From Incurvaria masculella (lineage: Eukaryota; Arthropoda; Insecta; Lepidoptera; Incurvariidae): 64,000 bases of DNA. The stretch lies in contig OX335647.2 of assembly GCA_946894095.1 (NCBI GenBank), positions 19,486,001 to 19,550,000 on the forward strand, read 5' to 3'. Positions 34,020 through 45,599 of the stretch are shown here, one piece after another. Within the stretch, counting starts at the first letter, position 1; every line of letters begins with the position of its first letter. The notes under the pieces were generated by a model. It was not told where the DNA came from and did no database searches. It worked only from the letters and a program-made list of their open reading frames with translations. A program made the translations under genes and the position numbers.

Positions 34020-34335
34020 ACAGCTCGTGGTGTAAGGGCTAGAAGACTTGCTTTTCATGCTATACATCCTCAGGTCATGCACCTATTAATTTCTCTTTCT
34101 GAGTTGGATACGTTCATTTTGTTACAAATGCGAGCTGTTCCATGGTTCGGAACCCATGTAGAACTGTAGGTTACTTGTCCGCGTTTTTCATCCAGTTCAG
34201 TGAAGCCGTGTTTATTAAGGGAAGGTCCTAGCATAGCACCTGATTCCTTTGGGAATTTGGTTTATTGGGCCAATATAATGATAGTAGTTGTGTGGTATTG
34301 GCCATCCGTGTAAACTTCTATAAAATAAATTAAAA
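34020..34335 (+). repeat. SINE copy, diverged head
   Basis: After a degraded tRNA-like head (AGCTCGTGGTGTAAGGGCTA), the shared body and tail follow: GCGAGCTGTTCCATGGTTCG, CATCCAGTTCAGTGAAGCCG, GGGAAGGTCCTAGCATAGC, GGCCATCCGTG. It lacks the GGTGGTAGGGTTTA block of the full copy. Confidence 0.7.
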
Positions 34336-35377
34336 AAATGGTTTGACGTATTGGACTCCGGACCTGCGTTTAAAAAAAAACAATTTGATTGTGAACCCTT
34401 TCATTGGTACGAACGCCTATCCCTGGCCGCACTCTAGCGAGACAAGCCAAGACCTCCACACCGGCGATATCGCCCCGAGTGACTTTACGATCTCTAATTA
34501 TCGCTTTGCTCATTCTCGGCCGTATTACTTATGGTTTATTATCAATTTGCGAACTACCCTTACTCGCGAGGTTATATTATAGCGCCTTTTACGAGCGCAA
34601 CGTAATATCGGTTCTACCGCTATTTCTCGTAAGATTTAATTTGTTCTTATTTAGTGAGGTAGCTGAACATCCCAGCGATCTTATAACATCAGTAAATATT
34701 CTTTCGGCCACGTCTTGCATCCACGCAACGTCAGCTCAATTCCATGACCTGAATAACCCCTCGCTCCCGTTCCGCGGCATCTGTCAGTCAAAAAACCTGC
34801 GTAATTTTCCCTCGTAAAAATAAATATGCCTCCAATCCCTCATCACCATTGCGAAATCAACAAATGATATAATCTATCATCAGGACACCCGCCGCTTTGT
34901 CCATTTTATGGCGCAAAATTATAGTGATCGGGGAATGGCGGGCGCAGAGTGGCGGAGGATTCGGCGCGGGAAGCGGACTCACGCGCAGCCTTACCCCGGT
35001 TTATGTCAAATTAGGCTTCGGGTTTGATTGCCTTGTTTTTGATCTCGGCTGAGAATACACCCAATATGGTTGCATCGTGATTACAATCGAATATCACGAA
35101 ATTATCTTATGATGCATTTTCTACTCGCCTACCCAGTGCCAAAAATTTCTCGGCCAATTTTAGTTTTCAGGAGTGAAACTACATTGATTTTGAATTATGT
35201 ATATAGATAATCGCGCGATTAGCGACTTGGAATTAATAAAAAAAAATATTATTCTTTGAAAATATGAAGGTTCTGAAATTAAATTAACTCGTTAGCTTTT
35301 TTTATTAACCGTAACAAAATGCTTAAATAACAAGCACCGTCCTAAATTAGTAATATAATATTTTTTAATGATCAATC
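34336..35377. other. unrecognised 137-codon open frame in otherwise empty DNA
   Basis: The plus frame at 34404-34817 (MVRTPIPGRTLARQAKTST..., with two hydrophobic stretches at about residues 30-55 and 63-85) is longer than most chance frames here. It has no motif I know, no clear promoter and no polyadenylation signal. A second frame (34343-34582) overlaps it. Treated as unproven. The remaining DNA is non-coding. Confidence 0.25.
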
Positions 35378-35620
35378 TTTGCCATCAATGTCTCCAACGC
35401 AGGTAAAGCGTTGAATCAATGTCCTCATATGCTTAAGCAATGTGTTAGTAGGAGGCATGGATTACAGGAGGAAGGAAATTGGATGACGCAATACCCGCAA
35501 ATGGTATATGTTTTGCTTGTTCGAGTCCAGGTTTGCAGTATACTTTCTACAGAGCTCTTTCTTTTATTAATGTATCCTTGCATTGCTGTCGATTCTAAAT
35601 ACTTACATATCACATTCGTC
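35378..35620 (+). repeat. SINE-like repeat with internal tRNA-like boxes, copy 2
   Basis: Shorter copy of 2481-2785, sharing TCAATGTCTCCAACGCAGG, TGTGTTAGTAGGAGGCATGG, GAAATTGGATGACGCAATAC, TTGTTCGAGTCCAGGTTTGC and ATGTATCCTTGC. The B-box-like TGTTCGAGTCC is better preserved here, the A-box region less so. Confidence 0.6.
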
Positions 35621-35654
35621 GGAGATTCGTTGGCCGAAGCAGGTTCCAACCCTC

Positions 35655-35770
35655 GTTTGAATTAGCCGTGCTCGTAAATGGAAGATGCCTGGCAGTCCTG
35701 GCACCTGTTCCCGGAATTCAGGGATTTGACTGCAGTAATTGTGGTAAGTAATTCGTGTCCAGTTAAGTTT
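35655..35770 (+). repeat. SINE tail fragment
   Basis: TTAGCCGTGCTCGTAAATGG, CCTGGCAGTCCTGGCACCTG and CAGTAATTGTGGTAAGTAAT resemble the 3' tail of the SINE at 58613-59018. Diverged, and directly before the Penelope-like piece. Confidence 0.5.
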
Positions 35771-35804
35771 TCTCAATATCCTTGCGAGCCAAAAAAAAAG
35801 TTCA

Positions 35805-36300
35805 CACCCAGACATACGTGCCCTTAAGAAAACGGACAAAAATAAATCTGCGATTGCCGAGCACGCCGACTCCGATCTACACCACTGGATAAAATTCGAT
35901 GAGGTGAAGATTTTGTCCACCGAACAACGATTCTGCCTAAGGATTATCCGCGAGTCCATCGGGATTTTGAAGCACGCCAACTTAAATAGAGACTCGTACA
36001 AATTGTCAGCAGTTTGGAATCCGGTTCTGGCTCCTATGAGATGTAGCAAGTCCAACTCCCCAAACAAGCATTCGCAGGAAGAAGTCGTCAGCTAATTCTG
36101 CACGTTGATGGGAGCGCAGAACGCAGCCGCAACAATTCACAGCCACTCATACAATCTTCGCAGCCGCTCGCGTGTGACAGACAGTGGTCTGTCAAACGTG
36201 CGCCCAGCCGCACGCACGCACTCGCCTTGAGAATGAACTGCACGGGACAGTTCGAAACGTCGGCCACAAGGACCGAGCAAATAACTGTGGTAAGCCAATA
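35805..36300 (+). pseudogene. Penelope-like element: endonuclease C-terminus and 3' region
   Basis: From about 35829 the plus frame encodes KKTDKNKSAIAEHADSDLHH, then WIKFDEVKILSTEQRF, RIIRESIGILKHANLNRDSY and KLSAVWNPVLAPM. The order SA(I/V)AEHA ... HHWI ... RxIRESIxIxKH ... NxNRD ... LSxxWxPVL is that of the segment following the GIY-YIG nuclease motif in Penelope-like retroelements. After the frame ends come about 200 bp shared with 24292-24597. That stretch includes a hairpin GAACTG/CAGTTC followed by GAAACGTCGG at 36244-36272 and ends with AATAACTGTGGTAAGCC. The reverse transcriptase and the GIY-YIG core are missing, so the copy is 5' truncated. Confidence 0.75.
36233..36272 (+). ncRNA. 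hammerhead-like hairpin of the Penelope-like element
   Basis: CTTGAGAAT, then stem GAACTG/CAGTTC with loop CACGGGA, then GAAACGTCGG. This matches the CTGANGA-stem II-GAAA order of hammerhead ribozymes in position, but the first core box is degenerate (TTGAGA) and stems I and III are not apparent. The minus-strand counterpart is at 24368-24404. Confidence 0.35.
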
Positions 36301-37202
36301 TCCGTTTCGTTTTCCATTATTAGGTTAACTCACTCGCGAACTCGAACTCACTCTTACCTCGATGGGCCCCCAAATCGTGAGTGGCCGCCGAGCGGGTGCA
36401 GGTAATAATTTCAAGGACACGGCAGAGAAGTCATACTGTTCCCCTTATTCATAGTGTGACTGTGCTTTCATATACCAATTCGACGCCATTTTCAAGATGA
36501 AATGGACTTGATTAAACAGGAATGTCTTTTTGCTTAATCAAAGAATTCTTCCTTTCGTTAAATTTAAAATAAGTGGCTCCTCCCTGCTTGATTGATGCAA
36601 GGTGCGTATGAGCACTGAAGTCGAAGGTTTTTATTGTCGCTAATGACAAGGTAGGCCGCCGCGCGGGCCCCGCGGTTTACAGCCCGCTCCGTGCGCAGGC
36701 GCCGCCGCGGACGCGTGTTATTACCCGAACGGAATAACGAGGCCGATTCTCGCTTTACGGAATCAATGGAACTCGTGTATGTTTAATTGAATTTGCGAGT
36801 GGTTTTAGCGGTGAATAAAATGAAATGAAAACAAAAAACTTTGCATATGAAATTAGTGGGTCAGTTGAACATCAATCATGGTTCTTGTTAATAATTGAAG
36901 AACATTCGACCAACTAATTTTGTAGTGAATAGTTTAAAGTGATAAATTTTTTTTATTCAGGTTCATCAACAGTATGCAATAAAAATGAAGCAAGTAAACA
37001 AGACGGAATATTCACTAATTAAAGACAAACACAACGTTTTTTAAAACAAACTTTAGATGATACCTGTTCGACAAGTTTTTTTTTATTTAGACAAAAGTAC
37101 TTAATGTATATCCTTCAAATGATGGTGTACTACTCGTTAAATATTAAAACTGGTTATGGTGCTGTCTCTACAACAAACACAAAAAAACAACAATCGTTGT
37201 TA
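36301..37202. other. no gene; GC patch
   Basis: Contains a GC-rich patch at 36655-36745; otherwise AT-rich. Nothing coding recognised. Confidence 0.4.
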
Positions 37203-37317
37203 TTAATATTATGTCTGCCTACAGAACCAATACGGTAAAAACAACTAAATAAGTAAATGAATAAATAAATAATAAAATTAGTGAGAAAATAGGTTCTGTA
37301 GGCAGACATAATATTAA
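37203..37317. mobile_element. 115-bp inverted-repeat element with TTAA ends
   Basis: Perfect 26-bp arms at 37203-37228 and 37292-37317, each starting TTAATATTATGTCTGCCTAC (read inward), around a 63-base AT-rich centre. The arms begin with TTAA, so this may be a fourth TTAA-type MITE family. Confidence 0.8.
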
Positions 37318-37354
37318 ATATTAAAAGTATCATATATCTTAACTTATTTTAAAG

Positions 37355-37621
37355 CATTTCGTAGCACTAGGCGCGGGACCCTGCTGTGAGGTCATGGGTT
37401 CGATCCCTGTTCCGACCATGCGAGACATAAAATTTATTTCTGAATTGGATAAATACATTTCGTCATGAATGAGAACTTATCCATGTAAAACTGTAGCTTC
37501 CCTTACCATTGACTTTTGATACCATTGAATGAAAGTATGCTATAGGCAGCAATAAAAAAAAACCATGTTTCCATCCAGTTAAATGAAGCCGTGCGCACAA
37601 AGGGAAGGTCCTGGCAAACTT
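37355..37621 (+). repeat. SINE copy with tRNA-like head
   Basis: A-box-like TAGCACTAGGCGCGGG at 37362 and a good B box GGGTTCGATCCCTG at 37396 form a tRNA-derived pol III promoter. The SINE body follows (AAATACATTTCGTCATGAAT, CCATGTAAAACTGTAGCTTC, CATCCAGTTAAATGAAGCCG), ending GGGAAGGTCCTGGCA. It lacks the last part of the tail. The GTCCCGGG-type anticodon region is diverged, so it is not a tRNA gene. Confidence 0.8.
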
Positions 37622-38869
37622 AGTTTTTTTTAAATTTTTTTATGAGGCACCGAAACTGTTGAACATACATATTATTTACAGAAATAGTTTTAACAAAATT
37701 AATTACTTATACATGTATTTATTTTCGGAATTAACACACCGTGAGCTAATTAATAACAATGACCCTAGGTATGGTATAAGCTACCCATGTCCAGGTCAAT
37801 AAAAAAGGTTTTTTTTATTTCAAGTAACAGAGCAGATCGTTAACGCTTTCATTAACCTTCACTGGTTATTTGAAAAAAAAAAACTAAGCATTTAATTTTT
37901 AGCAAAGCAATCATTTTAATTAACTTAGGTTGCATCAAAATAGCACACACCTATTGCTTTAAAAGGTTAATGTTTTTTTTTTTTATTTCCCTAACGTTTT
38001 CCAACTACGTGTCGAGTTTAAAAAAATAGTGAATGTCTCAGATTTCTAGACTTTACCCATGCGCCGCGGCCGCGCCGCCGCCGATGGCGATAGCGGAGGC
38101 AGTGACGGTAGCACAGGTTGTAAGCACTAGTGAAGTACGCCCAACGAAACATATCGATATTTCAAGCGATATATGTTTCAATTTGCGTCCATCGTGCTAT
38201 CTTTTCGACCGTTTTTCCTTAATGGACTTTTAATTAAAATTTTTGGTCTGGTATTTTTGATGTGGAATTTGTTTACAAAACATTTAAAAAGTCAAGCCAG
38301 ATCGTAATGATAACGTTTCATTCATACAAAATCTTAATAATAATAAAAAAACAGTGCTTGCTAGATTCAATGCGCGTAATTAAATTAAATAAATTAAATG
38401 TACAATACAAAGTAAAGTACGTACGCTTTCGCTCTCATCTAGGAAAATTAAATATAAATTAGAATATCTCATAATCATAAGCCAACAGAGATACCAACAT
38501 GGTAATTTTACCACAGAATAAATAATAGTGCTCATCTTTCAATCTCATCATTACCCTTCAGGTACATTGATTGATACGCTTTTAAAAACTTTTTCTTTGT
38601 TTTGTTAATAACCTGCATATCAATCGATTTATATAAATGTATCTGTTACTTACTGTGTTTTTCATAAAAAATCAACGGTTAAGACTTTCGGGATTGTAGG
38701 ATCAATAAATAACATTTACTAATTCTCGCTAGTTACTTACTAAACATCGCCACAATAACTGCCGTAATATTTCGAGCAGTCCTTTGAAAATAAAATAAAG
38801 ATGACAACTAGGGGAAACACTTCGAAAACTACCAACTGAATGTTTATCCAGTTTTCGCTTTCTGTTTCT
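37622..38869. other. no recognised gene
   Basis: AT-rich, with one GC-rich patch at 38058-38115. There a plus frame from 38033 encodes MSQISRLYPCAAAAPPPMAI and then runs into AT-rich sequence. Possibly composition only. Confidence 0.35.
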
Positions 38870-39090
38870 TATTGGCCATTACAGAGGCTCCAGAAGCCTC
38901 GCGCCGCTGTAGATCGGCCCTAAAATCGCCATCGATATCAAGAACTGTGGCGCCGCCCGCGGGGGGCCGTAACTCTGTAACGGCGTCAAAGTGCGCAGTA
39001 AAACGCCGTTTAACGAGCCGCCGAAACCTGCCCCCCCCCCCCCCCTCACACCCCGCCCCGCCAGGCGCGAGCACGGGTAGCCGAGGCTTT
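38870..39090. other. GC-rich island with poly-C run
   Basis: High GC and CpG, including a run of about 17 C at 39030-39047, which is a G-run (quadruplex-prone) on minus. Frames on both strands (38844-39096) are composition driven. A promoter or noncoding exon is possible. Confidence 0.35.
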
Positions 39091-39889
39091 CGCTAGTAGG
39101 TCACCTCACACAAACATCTAGCAAGGAAGGACGGTAGCGCCGGCCAGTAGCGCCCCGGCCAGACAGTTCGCTTACGAATTCGCTCCCTACATGTGCTCTC
39201 GAGTTCCAATGACTGCACAGGGTGCCATTTAGTGCCATGAACATTCGATGTTGCGCGTCCCGAATTCGTAGGCAAACTGACTGGCCTGCGCTACTGTCAA
39301 TGTATTGTCACTGAAACATAGCTGCGCTGCCGCCATTGGGATGAGTTTCGGTCGCCTCTCCCATGCTTTATTACTTACGTCAATTCCCATACTAACATGT
39401 CAATTCATCTACCAAGAGAAGATGTCATACTATTTACATTTCCAACTTTAATATTTCTGTTCGTATACCTAATGATTTAATTAAACTCTCATATGAACGT
39501 AAATTAAGGAGTTAATTATTTTAAGGAAACATTATATTTTACACTGTCTTAAAGTAGGTAGTTACAAAATGTTATAAAACTAAATTTGTAGTTTTAAGAT
39601 CAGAATGTGAATCTTTTTTATGGATATTTCATCTTTATGAATGACTAAACAAAATATCTTTAAATCGTCGGTTTTTCACGTTTTGAGTCACGGTTTTTCC
39701 GCCCACGATATTTTAACTTATGGGTGACATTTAAAACACTTTTAGAGTCGTCTCTTCACTAAAAACAATACTGATAACGGTGACAGGTAAAATTAAAAGT
39801 TAATGTTTCCTTACTTTAATCTTCATTAGCACAATCCGTATACCTATATGAAAAGACGCTATAGTTGATACATTTTTATAGAACAGGAC
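39091..39889. other. no gene seen
   Basis: Non-coding; a GGTAGCGCCGGCCAGTAGCG near-duplication lies at 39131-39160. The rest is AT-rich. Confidence 0.4.
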
Positions 39890-40150
39890 ATAATTGGCTT
39901 ATACTACACCTACCGTCATATTGAACTAACGCGAAATGGAAACTAGATGCCGTGCAAAGATTTTAGTGACATACCCAGAACCTTCCAGCCAACCTATTAA
40001 CCGTCTTTCATTCAACGCGATGGTACCAACCCGGCGAAAATAACCCTACCCTAGGTGGGTAAGCAAAGAAGGAGAGCACCTCGCTTTTCGGATCTCCTCG
40101 CCTCGTTTTTCACAAGGCTTCGCACCACTGGGATATCGAAGCTAAAAAAA
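39890..40150 (-). repeat. SINE copy, reverse orientation, diverged
   Basis: Reverse complement of the common SINE: ACCTACCGTCATATT, GAAACTAGATGCCGTGCA, CAACGCGATGGTACCAACCC, ACCCTACCCTAGGTGGGTAA. The head end contains AGTGGTGCGAAGCC on the minus strand. Confidence 0.65.
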
Positions 40151-40673
40151 TACGTAAGTACTTGAATAGTATGAAAAAAAAAAATACGCATTTTAATTAC
40201 AGCAAGTAATTTAAGTTATCACAATGTATTTTCAACATGCAACATGTAAATAGAAGAACAAAATAACAAAATTCCAGGACTTGGTATTTAAGCACGTCAC
40301 TGCCTTTGGAGATGAGCTGATAAGTTGGTATTGAATACATCGGCTACTCCTCTTCGTTCGCTGATCACCCAGTTCTACCGGATCGCGTTGCAACCGATTC
40401 GGTTAATGGAAGTGGCAGCCATAGTGATAATACCTTCGATATTCCATTGTCATAGGATTCTAATTCCGAATAAATACATTGTACCGAGTTGAGGATGTGT
40501 AGGCATGTAACCGAACGTGTCATTTTAGGTTATCTCCTGCAATACAAACATAGTTTAGTTTAGGCGATAACATATATCATGTAAACCTTGTACTTTAATG
40601 AATAAATAAATAAATAAAATAAATAAATTTATTTACGAAGACAAAAGCACGCTACGGTAATTCACTTGCAATT
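40151..40673. other. no gene seen
   Basis: Non-coding; AATAAATAAATAAATAAAAT microsatellite at 40600-40626. Confidence 0.4.
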
Positions 40674-40975
40674 TTTTAGAGTTCCGTACCTAAAGGGTGC
40701 CAATGGAACCCTATTACTAAGCCTGCACTGTCCGTCCGTCTGCCCATCCGTCCGTTCGTCTGTCACAGGGCTGCATCTCATGAACCGTAATAGGTAGACA
40801 GCTGAAATTTTCACAGAGTGTGTATTTATTATGCCGCTATACCAACCAATACGTAAATTACTTAAAAAAAATATGAATAATAATGTTTAAAGAGGGATTC
40901 TATTCAAAAAAACCTTGTACGATGGTAAGGAACCCTTCGCACGCGAGTCCGACTCGCACTTGGCCGGTTTTTTTT
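40674..40975 (-). repeat. ACCGGCCAAGTGCGAGTCGG repeat, copy 3
   Basis: Reverse copy from GAGTTCCGTACCTAAAGGGT to CGACTCGCACTTGGCCGGTT. The microsatellite is short (TCCGTCCGTCTGCCCATCCG). Confidence 0.85.
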
Positions 40976-42650
40976 ATATTTATTGAACAAATATTCTGTT
41001 TCAACCATTTCTTTTCAGACCAAGTCAAAGTTGTTTGTTCTATGTTTTACCCAAAAACATTTATACTACACCCTTCTATTCTTGTTGCATCACTCAGCAC
41101 AGAGTTAGGCCGGTACATAGAAATAAGCGTAATAACGATTTTCTTTTTTTGTACGGGAGAGAGAGGATTGAATGCAGAAAGATAAGTGGATAAATAGTAA
41201 GAAATACCAATAAAACGTGCCGCTAATCGTCAAAAAATAAGTTTATCAAACATTACAAGGTACTTTTAAACAACTTCGGATAAACGAGCCCAAAAATGTT
41301 AGCAGTACGATCGGCAATTACACGGAAATTCTTCGTCAAGTTCTCGCCTCGCCTTAGTAATTACGTACTTTGTGTCATTAATTTATGTAGCAGTTTGACC
41401 TTCGATGGGGAGTCATCTGACCTTCACGCGAACGACAGTGTATCGTCTGGGCACGTGATTATTTTTGGCAGATTGCTTATTCGTAAATTCCCTCGACAAG
41501 CTCATTGAATTGCGAATCGATATTTATTTAATCATTTATACCCAACCCTACATATGATAATTTATTTTCTTTTCCGATAATCGAGCTAGGCTAACTTAGG
41601 GAGATCGAAATTTAGTGTTTCCGCTTTTTAATCAATTTCAAAATAAGGATATATTCAAGGCGAGCGCAGCGTGCTATGTAAAAATGAACGAACAGAACCA
41701 TAGTTCCAATAAATTCGAACTTTATGGCGACCACAATTTTACGATTATTATTGGAGAGCCGGTCACCGCGTCTCAATGAGAGATCATAAAAATACTTGAT
41801 TTAAATAAAATCACCTTAATCGTAACTCCCACGAGTGCATAAATATTGCAATCTCCCCAAATTACCATAAATTAATCCAATAAGAGATCGTACGTACAAT
41901 CAATTTATCTACATTATTGCAGTCGGCGCGATACGGAGAAAAATAAAGAAATGGACGCGATATAAAATTGGAAAAGGTTTGAAGGCTTGAGAGGGCGGGC
42001 GCGGGCGGCGGCGGGTGATCGCTAAGTTATAGCAAGTTATTGCTTCCATTAGAGCTCACATATCTTGCGGGAATATTACGCGCCCCGTCTCTACCGCGGC
42101 GCCGCGGTCGCTACGCACCCGCTATACTATCGCTCGCTATGAGACGCATTGAAAACGCAGTAGAGACGATAAAACTCCATTTTAAAATAGTATCATTAAG
42201 GGCGTGACAGCTGATTAATTCACTTTAATAAGGGCATAAGAGAAAGCCCATTTTAGCAATTAAAAATACCTCCAACTCTTCTTGATATTTTTAAAAGGTG
42301 AAAGCCACATTGCTTGTCGACCAATATTGTAAACCTATAATGTTTGTGCATATTTACCTAATTTAATTAATCAAAGCATAAGAGACAGAGCTTCATTTTC
42401 AAATAATAGCTAGACCATCAATTTACAAAATATCTATTTTGTTTAACGAAATTCGTTGCAGTTACTTTAATTATAATTAATTGTTATAACACTTACGCCC
42501 GTATCAAACCGAGTGCAATTGGTTATTATTTAATGCAATTAATTAATACGACTTTTTAATTTATTTTTCAATCTAATCAAAGTTTGTGAAGCCGTCAAAG
42601 AAGACAGGTCAAACTAGCGTGTACCATGGCCCCCATGGTGTGTACATAAT
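40976..42650. other. no recognised gene
   Basis: AT-rich, with a GC-rich patch at 41990-42130. The frames at 40883-41185 and 41296-41508 have no recognisable domain. Confidence 0.4.
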
Positions 42651-42890
42651 AATAATAATAATAAAATCGTTTATTCCGAGCAAAACATAAAAATTACAAC
42701 AGTAAACAGGAAGTCGTGAAAAAGAGATAAATTATAACATAAACAAGTATACATAAAGATATTTACAATTATAGTGCTGCACTGAAAGGATATGCACTCA
42801 GCTGGTACGCAGCTCGCGCTACTGAGCTGGTTTTTAGTACATCCGTTCCAGAATCCAGAAATAGAACGTAGGCGCATTTGGACATGCTAC
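42651..42890 (-). repeat. LINE 3' end, reverse, with (TTA)n tail
   Basis: On minus: GCGCCTACGTTCTATTTCTG, AAAAACCAGCTCAGTAGCGC, CAGCTGAGTGCATATCCTTT, then ... GCTCGGAATAAACGATTTTA and a (TTA)n tail. This is the typical 3' end of a lepidopteran CR1/Jockey-like non-LTR element; the short frame at 42671-42877 is its last codons or UTR. Confidence 0.65.
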
Positions 42891-43399
42891 ATTAGTAATA
42901 ACAATGAAAGTGGATATATGAGACACGTTAAATAGACATAACCTAAATTAAATTAACAAGGTGCAACCTTTTGTTGCAGCATGTGACTAACAAATGATAG
43001 TCGCTGATTTTAAGCCTAGCCTATTTAAGTAAGTGACAGTAACTGGTACATACAGTAACTGTATATACAGCTACTCGTACATACAGAGTTCTCGGCTGTA
43101 CACTTCCAAGAGTAGAATGATTGTATGGATCAAAGTACTTTGACCGTCTGCGTCCAAGCTATGCACAGCTAAGTGTCGCTTTTCCATCGTAATTTTCCAC
43201 AATGTCGCGGTACCGGTCAGATTCAAATCGGCCGCGTCCGTACGTTTATTCCTCTGCTTCTGGTCACTCGTAAAACGCGCAAGTTAATACAACATCGAGT
43301 CACCCGTCACGCCGCGAGCTGCGCCGCACCCCGCCCGAGCGCCCGAGCCTCGGCCGAGACCCTTGGGCTCCCAGGGCTGCCTCCCTCATAGACATCCTA
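42891..43399. other. no gene; short GC-rich stretch
   Basis: A small repeat of TACATACAG(T/C) units lies at 43047-43086; a GC-rich patch at 43300-43390 has no recognisable frame. Confidence 0.4.
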
Positions 43400-43500
43400 C
43401 TACTACCGATATTATAAACGCCAATATTTGTGAGAATGGATGGATGTTTGTTACTCTTTCTCGAGAAAACTACGAGATGGATATTTATGAAATAGTTATA
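43400..43500 (-). repeat. interspersed repeat end, truncated
   Basis: CTACCGATATTATAAACGCC followed by GAATGGATGGATGTTTGTTA is the reverse of the AATATTATAA-type repeat end seen at 3736-3968 and 12646-12830. Confidence 0.55.
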
Positions 43501-45340
43501 TATACAGTTATATAGCTTATACATCATAATAAAATGTAGGGTATTATTTATTATATAAATTCGCAAAAATATAGTTATACCTGTTATTGAATCTGAAAAA
43601 ATCCTGCAATCAGAGAGCTATATCGGCGTGGTCATAAACTTTTAGAATTACACGAAGATAATGTATGGCAGGATTGTTATCATCATATATCAACCGTTTA
43701 TATTGAAGCCATTACAGCGAAAATAGTTAACCATAGATACATTTCAATTGGATACAATGGACATTTCATAGTATTAAAATTAGTTTTTATTTAAAAACAT
43801 ATGTGTATCGCTCCTAATAATTAAAGTAGATACAATTTGTCGTTCACAATAACCAATTTGGACAAACAGTTACAATGATGAAAATGTCTTTAGAGACGCG
43901 CTGCTAAAACACGCAAAAATTGACGTCCGATATTTCCAAACGAACATAATAAAAGCATGAAGAGATGTGAATGAAAGAAATTATGGAACTCTTTCATCTT
44001 TGTCTACTCATTCGAGAAAACAGCGTGATACATACATACATGTAGATTATTAAAAACTCTTTCAGAAAATAACTACAGTTACGATTTTGAAGCAAACAAA
44101 AATAATATCATCGATTCATTGAATTTATAACATCTTCTGAATAATCCCAAGGACTTCAATATTTTTTTCATTACTGCCAATTGTGGTATATAATAGAGAA
44201 AAGAGAGAAAACTGAATGTTTTTCGTCAGAGAACTCGCGGGCATCTACACGTTTCTTTGTGGACTACATCTCTCAACAGGGCAGAAGTGTGTGTGGTCTA
44301 AGCCCAGGTTGCACGAAGAAACGGCTGAGTTTATCAATGTTCAAACACGTTACTTTTAGTGAACCATACTGTCCACACAAAAGGACGTGTTTAATCATAC
44401 TATGACATTGATTTTGATTGTTTGTCCTTTCGTGCACTCAGCCCTAAGACTCGTGGCTCAGGGTGAACCTTGGTGATGGCTAGTAAAAAAAAACATCGCG
44501 AGCTTTTTTGGGATTTTAGAGTATATGTATTCCGTTCCCAATCCTGAAATGTTCGTTCACTTCCAGTCCAAACACTAACAGTATGAATTCTGTATGGTTG
44601 AGTTTCCAGAAACACATTGCCTATATGAGTACCAATATGGTGGCCATCGGTTAACTGCCATCAGCGAGAACTACATTTTAATATTTCATAATTAATTTTA
44701 AAATTGTTTCGTGCAAAAAAAATCAGAAAGTCATGGTTTGGACAACCCTACCCTTTCTTTTCTCTGATGTATTCTAATCCCATGGCTGTAAGTTGAGGAT
44801 CTCTGCTAGCTAGTTCCCTTTGTTTATTTTTTATTTACAGTACTGAAGGTCTTACCGGCATGGGTATGTAGATGTTAAAGGTCTTGTTATAACAATTTGA
44901 TTTGTTTCGTCGTGTTTGGTTTCCACGCCTATAAAATTTGCTTTTGCCCCTATTTGTTCCTTTGATTTATCCGCCTTAATTCCTAGTCTCAGTTGAGTCT
45001 TAACTACTCGTCTATAATATATTAATATCATAAACTTCAAATTGCTATTTAGTTTAAAGCAGTTTTATCAATTCAGAAGCTCCATCTTTATACCAAGGAA
45101 TTGCATCTAGCTAGCTCAACCAATGACACGTGTAATAAGTGTTTAGTTCAAGCCTACTCGTTCGTACAGAGCCGATGTCGAATGAGAGATACGATATGGG
45201 ACGGGACCGCCTCCCGGCTATTACCGAGTATATTAGTGATCAGATACACTTCGAAGGGGCACAGCTTAAAGCGCATCTAGTTTCCGCACTATAGTATATT
45301 CTGTACTCTGAGTTGTAGATTACTTTTTAACATGAAATCT
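43501..45340. other. no recognised gene
   Basis: About 1.8 kb, AT-rich. The frames at 44181-44405, 44400-44615 and 44852-45040 show no known domain. Confidence 0.4.
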
Positions 45341-45388
45341 AATGTTGTGATATTTATATATACTCGTATATATAAATATCACAACATT
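45341..45388. repeat. perfect 23-bp palindrome with 2-base loop
   Basis: Arms 45341-45363 and 45366-45388 are exact complements (AATGTTGTGATATTTATATA then TAC), separated by TC. It could extrude a cruciform or be transcribed as a hairpin. Confidence 0.95.
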
Positions 45389-45599
45389 TGACGTCGTTGC
45401 GTGCAGATTTTTTCTATCATCGCGTTTACATTCAAGTGGCCATGTGTTTCCTGAACAATTTAAACATAGATTGCTGAAGGGCGAGTATTTTTAAATGTGC
45501 TTTAATTATGTAAATTAAATATTCGATTCGTGGTGCAGTATTATTTTTAACCGACTTCATGATATTATGTCATGTAAAATATTTTTAGCTGCGCCATAG
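45389..45599. other. no gene seen
   Basis: AT-rich spacer. Confidence 0.4.

Noticed and set aside
34404..34817. 137-codon plus-strand frame with two hydrophobic stretches
   Set aside because: Looks superficially like a membrane protein, but no motif is known, another frame overlaps it, and nothing supports transcription. Kept only as an unproven stretch.
37355..37410. Possible tRNA gene (A box and B box)
   Set aside because: It continues directly into the SINE body found in many copies; acceptor stem pairing is absent.
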